From Legionella sp. (GTDB lineage: Bacteria; Pseudomonadota; Gammaproteobacteria; Legionellales; Legionellaceae): a stretch of DNA of 8,971 bases. The translations under genes and the position numbers were made by a program. The DNA lies in the NCBI GenBank assembly GCA_004297865.1, contig SCSO01000404.1, positions 1 through 8,971 of the forward strand. The letters run 5' to 3'. Shown piece by piece: positions 7,729-8,971 of the stretch; position 1 is the first letter of the stretch, and every line of letters starts with the position of its first letter. Below the pieces are notes generated by a model. It was not told the origin of the DNA. It saw nothing but the letters and a program-made list of their open reading frames with translations, and searched no databases.

Positions 7729-8028
7729 ATGATTCTTTATGAAGTCAATCTTAAAATTAATCATGATTTGTATGCGGAATACCTTATGTGGTTATCTGAG
7801 CATGTGAAAGAAATTTTGCAATTTCCTGGATTTATTAAAGCTTCTATTTTTCATGAAGAACGAGAAGAGCAAGATCAATTTGAAGGAGTCACTGTTCATT
7901 ATTATGTACAGAGTAGGGAACAGCTAGAGGATTATTTTCGCGAACATGCGGCGAGAATGCGAGCGGAAACCTTAAAGCGCTTTAATAGCAATTTTTCGGT
8001 GACCAGAAGAGTTTTGAATTTAATGTAG
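7729..8028 (+). CDS. DUF4286 family small protein
   Basis: 99 residues. The pattern matches my memory of the DUF4286 family: an N-terminal strand MILYEVNLKI, a helix with YAEYLMWLSEHVKEIL, a G-F-x-K-A strand (PGFIKASIF), a second strand with VTVHYYVQS, a helix EQLEDYFREHAARMRAETLKRF, and a last strand FSVTRRVLNL. The order beta-alpha-beta-beta-alpha-beta suggests a ferredoxin-like alpha/beta barrel fold, often dimeric. The molecular function of the family is not known to me. There is no signal peptide or membrane segment. AGGA at 7717-7720 lies 8 bases before the ATG. No clear promoter is visible in the 83 bases after flgL, so expression may depend on read-through past the flgL hairpin. A link to motility is not shown by the sequence. 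Confidence 0.75.
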   Translation: MILYEVNLKINHDLYAEYLMWLSEHVKEILQFPGFIKASIFHEEREEQDQFEGVTVHYYVQSREQLEDYFREHAARMRAETLKRFNSNFSVTRRVLNLM

Positions 8029-8029
8029 T

Positions 8030-8059
8030 GTAGGTGGTGAACCAAACTACGACTTTTTT
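8030..8059 (+). terminator. Probable terminator after the DUF4286 gene
   Basis: GTAG (8030-8033) pairs with CTAC (8047-8050), and inside it TGG (8035-8037) pairs with CCA (8042-8044) around a TGAA loop. Six T follow at 8054-8059. The stem is short and interrupted by a small internal loop, but the place, 2 bases after the stop codon, and the T-run fit an intrinsic terminator. Confidence 0.5.
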
Positions 8060-8102
8060 CGTGCCCGTCTTTGAATATTGCACAATATAAAAACCGGGCA
8101 CG
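8060..8102. repeat. Inverted repeat CGTGCCCG/CGGGCACG
   Basis: CGTGCCCG (8060-8067) and CGGGCACG (8095-8102) are perfect 8-base inverted copies 27 bases apart. The AT-rich interior contains its own nested dyad, ATATTG/CAATAT (8075-8080 with 8083-8088). No T-run follows on the + strand. Function is unknown. Confidence 0.6.
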
Positions 8103-8136
8103 CTCATGGGCTGAGGAATCCCCACGAATTACAACC

Positions 8137-8204
8137 GTGTCATTCCCGCTCCACATAAGCTCTAAAGGAGCTCAATTCTCTCAAGCGGGAATCCATAGCG
8201 ACAC
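8137..8204. repeat. Palindromic element of the ATTCCCGC/GCGGGAAT type
   Basis: GTGTC plus ATTCCCGCT (8137-8150) pairs with AGCGGGAAT (8184-8192) and GACAC (8200-8204), giving a 9-base and a 5-base stem separated by a one-sided bulge of 7 bases. The interior holds a second hairpin, AGCTC/GAGCT (8158-8162 with 8168-8172), around TAAAG. Short palindromes with ATTCCCGC and GCGGGAATCCA are frequent dispersed repeats in proteobacterial genomes, so this is probably a member of such a family. That is an inference, since only one copy lies in this window. Confidence 0.55.
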
Positions 8205-8219
8205 TTTAAAGAATCGTTA

Positions 8220-8235
8220 TAGACGACTTCGTCTA
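8220..8235. repeat. Small hairpin TAGACG/CGTCTA
   Basis: TAGACG (8220-8225) and CGTCTA (8230-8235) pair perfectly around the 4-base loop ACTT. It lies 19 bases past the stop of the minus-strand gene at 8255 and could help end that transcript, although no T-run follows on the minus strand. Confidence 0.4.
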
Positions 8236-8254
8236 ATACAGGCTACATTCCTAG

Positions 8255-8653
8255 TTACAATCCTGGACTCATTGAAGGCTGTTGCGAAGTCACAAAATTA
8301 GCAAACTCAGGATCCCAAACACTCTTAATACCATGCTCCATCGCATGCTCAAAATGAAAAAGCACTAACTCTAATTCCTTTACAGTACAACCCCAGAGAT
8401 AATTCAAATCAACAAAACCGCGTTCATAAGCCATTATGAAATTTTCATCCAAAAGAGGTACGAATTGGAAGGGAGGTTTTCTTTTTTGCAAAATGGCCAT
8501 TTCTTGCATTACCACTAAGGCACAAGCATTACCATTTAACAAGAGTTTGACTTGGGTGGTTAGGCTCATGTAACCCTTCATGTGACATACTCGGGCTTGA
8601 GCCCGTAAAAGCAAAGCTATCTCTTCTGCGTTCAAAATATTCTTGCCGGTCAT
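8255..8653 (-). CDS. Hypothetical protein, 132 residues, unrecognised
   Basis: I do not recognise this protein. It looks genuinely coding: a balanced composition with aliphatic and amphipathic stretches such as AEEIALLLRAQARV (9-22) and VKELELVLFHFEHAMEHGI (91-109), which suggest a mostly helical soluble protein. It has no signal peptide, no membrane segment, and three scattered cysteines (23, 44, 89) that do not form an obvious metal-site pattern. The start is uncertain: no good ribosome-binding site precedes the ATG at 8653, nor the in-frame ATG at 8581. The last dozen or so residues (from about TSQQPS on) are low in complexity and encoded by sequence next to the hairpin-rich block, so the original C-terminus may have been altered. 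It is convergent with the DUF4286 gene and divergent from the next gene. Confidence 0.6.
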   Translation of the reverse strand: MTGKNILNAEEIALLLRAQARVCHMKGYMSLTTQVKLLLNGNACALVVMQEMAILQKRKPPFQFVPLLDENFIMAYERGFVDLNYLWGCTVKELELVLFHFEHAMEHGIKSVWDPEFANFVTSQQPSMSPGL

Positions 8654-8808
8654 TCTTAGGTGTCCAATGGTTAAAGATGAGCATGATAATCAAATTTGAC
8701 ACAAAATGGCAATTATTGCTGTGTTGATGATGTTTCTGTGGTCAAAATATGTTGTATTTGTATATTTTAATTTGTACTATTGCTCTCTTTTCGATCATGG
8801 AGTTAGGA
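8654..8808. promoter_or_regulatory. Divergent intergenic region with candidate promoters
   Basis: 155 AT-rich bases separate two divergent genes, so promoters for both are expected here. For the + gene, TGGTCA (8739-8744), a 16-base spacer and TATATT (8761-8766) match the sigma-70 hexamers at 4 and 5 of 6 positions. For the minus gene, TTGCCA (complement of 8707-8712), 15 bases and GATTAT (complement of 8686-8691) is a weaker candidate. A dyad GCAAT-T-ATTGC (8709-8719) overlaps the latter and could be an operator. All are weak by eye. Confidence 0.3.
8799..8802 (+). promoter_or_regulatory. Ribosome-binding site for the gene at 8809 (decides the start)
   Basis: GGAG lies 6 bases before the ATG at 8809. 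An in-frame ATG at 8797 overlaps this site and has no purine-rich site of its own upstream, so 8809 is preferred. Confidence 0.7.
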
Positions 8809-8971
8809 ATGCCATCACCTAAGTTACAACAATTATCTAATGAAATTGAATCCAACCAAACGGATCATTTTGGCAAGTTCCAGCTTTATCTGGCCTTGTT
8901 GAATTCTGCGACAAATAAAGGTAACGAAACCAGAGATTTAGGACACTATTTACCAAAACCAATTACCGTTG
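8809..8971 (+). CDS. Unrecognised protein, N-terminal part (runs off the window)
   Basis: An open frame of 54 complete codons starts at an ATG with a well-placed GGAG and continues past the window edge. The peptide begins MPSPKLQQLSNEIESNQ, followed by HFGKFQLYLALLNSATNK and a segment ending YLPKPITV. It is polar with one short amphipathic helix-like stretch and no signal peptide or membrane segment. I cannot assign it to a family from this fragment. The good ribosome-binding site, the absence of stops and the ordinary composition make it likely to be real. Confidence 0.65.
   Translation, partial: MPSPKLQQLSNEIESNQTDHFGKFQLYLALLNSATNKGNETRDLGHYLPKPITV

Noticed and set aside
7932..8156. Open frame of 74 codons on - over the DUF4286 end and repeat block
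   Set aside because: It is antisense to the end of a credible gene and runs through hairpins, with no sign of a start signal.
8030..8235. CRISPR array, suggested by successive repeats
   Set aside because: The repeats are four different inverted repeats, not copies of one direct repeat with regular spacers.
8071..8301. Open frame of 76 codons on +
   Set aside because: It lies across the inverted repeats, has no ribosome-binding site, no protein-like pattern, and overlaps the end of the more credible minus-strand gene.
8696..8701. Perfect TTGACA hexamer on +
   Set aside because: No acceptable -10 hexamer exists 16-19 bases downstream (the sequence there is CTGTGTTGAT), so it is not counted as a promoter.
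8707..8720. TGGCA...TTGCT resembling a sigma-54 promoter, attractive next to flagellar genes
   Set aside because: The GG and GC elements are 10 bases apart rather than the required 12, and sigma-54 is strict about this spacing.

Overview
The window is almost entirely one flagellar operon read on the + strand. In order it holds the 3' end of flgE, then flgF, flgG, flgH, flgI, flgJ, flgK and flgL (1-7645). Two small non-flagellar genes follow: a DUF4286-type protein on + (7729-8028) and an unrecognised 132-residue protein on - (8255-8653). The beginning of another unrecognised gene on + runs off the right edge (8809-8971).

The organism is most likely a motile, Gram-negative gammaproteobacterium. 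An outer membrane is implied by the L-ring lipoprotein FlgH and the P-ring protein FlgI. The fused rod-binding/muramidase form of FlgJ and this gene order are typical of beta- and gammaproteobacteria. The AT-leaning codon use and the DUF4286 protein would suit a Legionellales-like lineage, but that placement is inference from impression, not a search result.

The flagellar genes follow the structure outward: hook (FlgE), rod (FlgF, FlgG), L ring (FlgH), P ring (FlgI), rod cap and peptidoglycan hydrolase (FlgJ), and the two hook-filament junction proteins (FlgK, FlgL). Gaps are 2 to 37 bases, each gene has its own ribosome-binding site, and I see no internal promoter, so co-transcription from a promoter left of the window is likely. 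A hairpin and T-run after flgL probably end or attenuate the transcript.

From 8030 to 8235, between the convergent DUF4286 and 132-residue genes, there are four successive inverted repeats. One resembles the dispersed ATTCCCGC/GCGGGAAT palindromes common in proteobacterial genomes. From 8654 to 8808 lies a divergent intergenic region with weak promoter-like hexamers and a small dyad.

I did not find convincing evidence of a new biological system. The points most worth a second look are a beta-rich module that appears twice in FlgK and once in FlgL, the hairpin-rich intergenic block, and the unrecognised 132-residue gene beside it.
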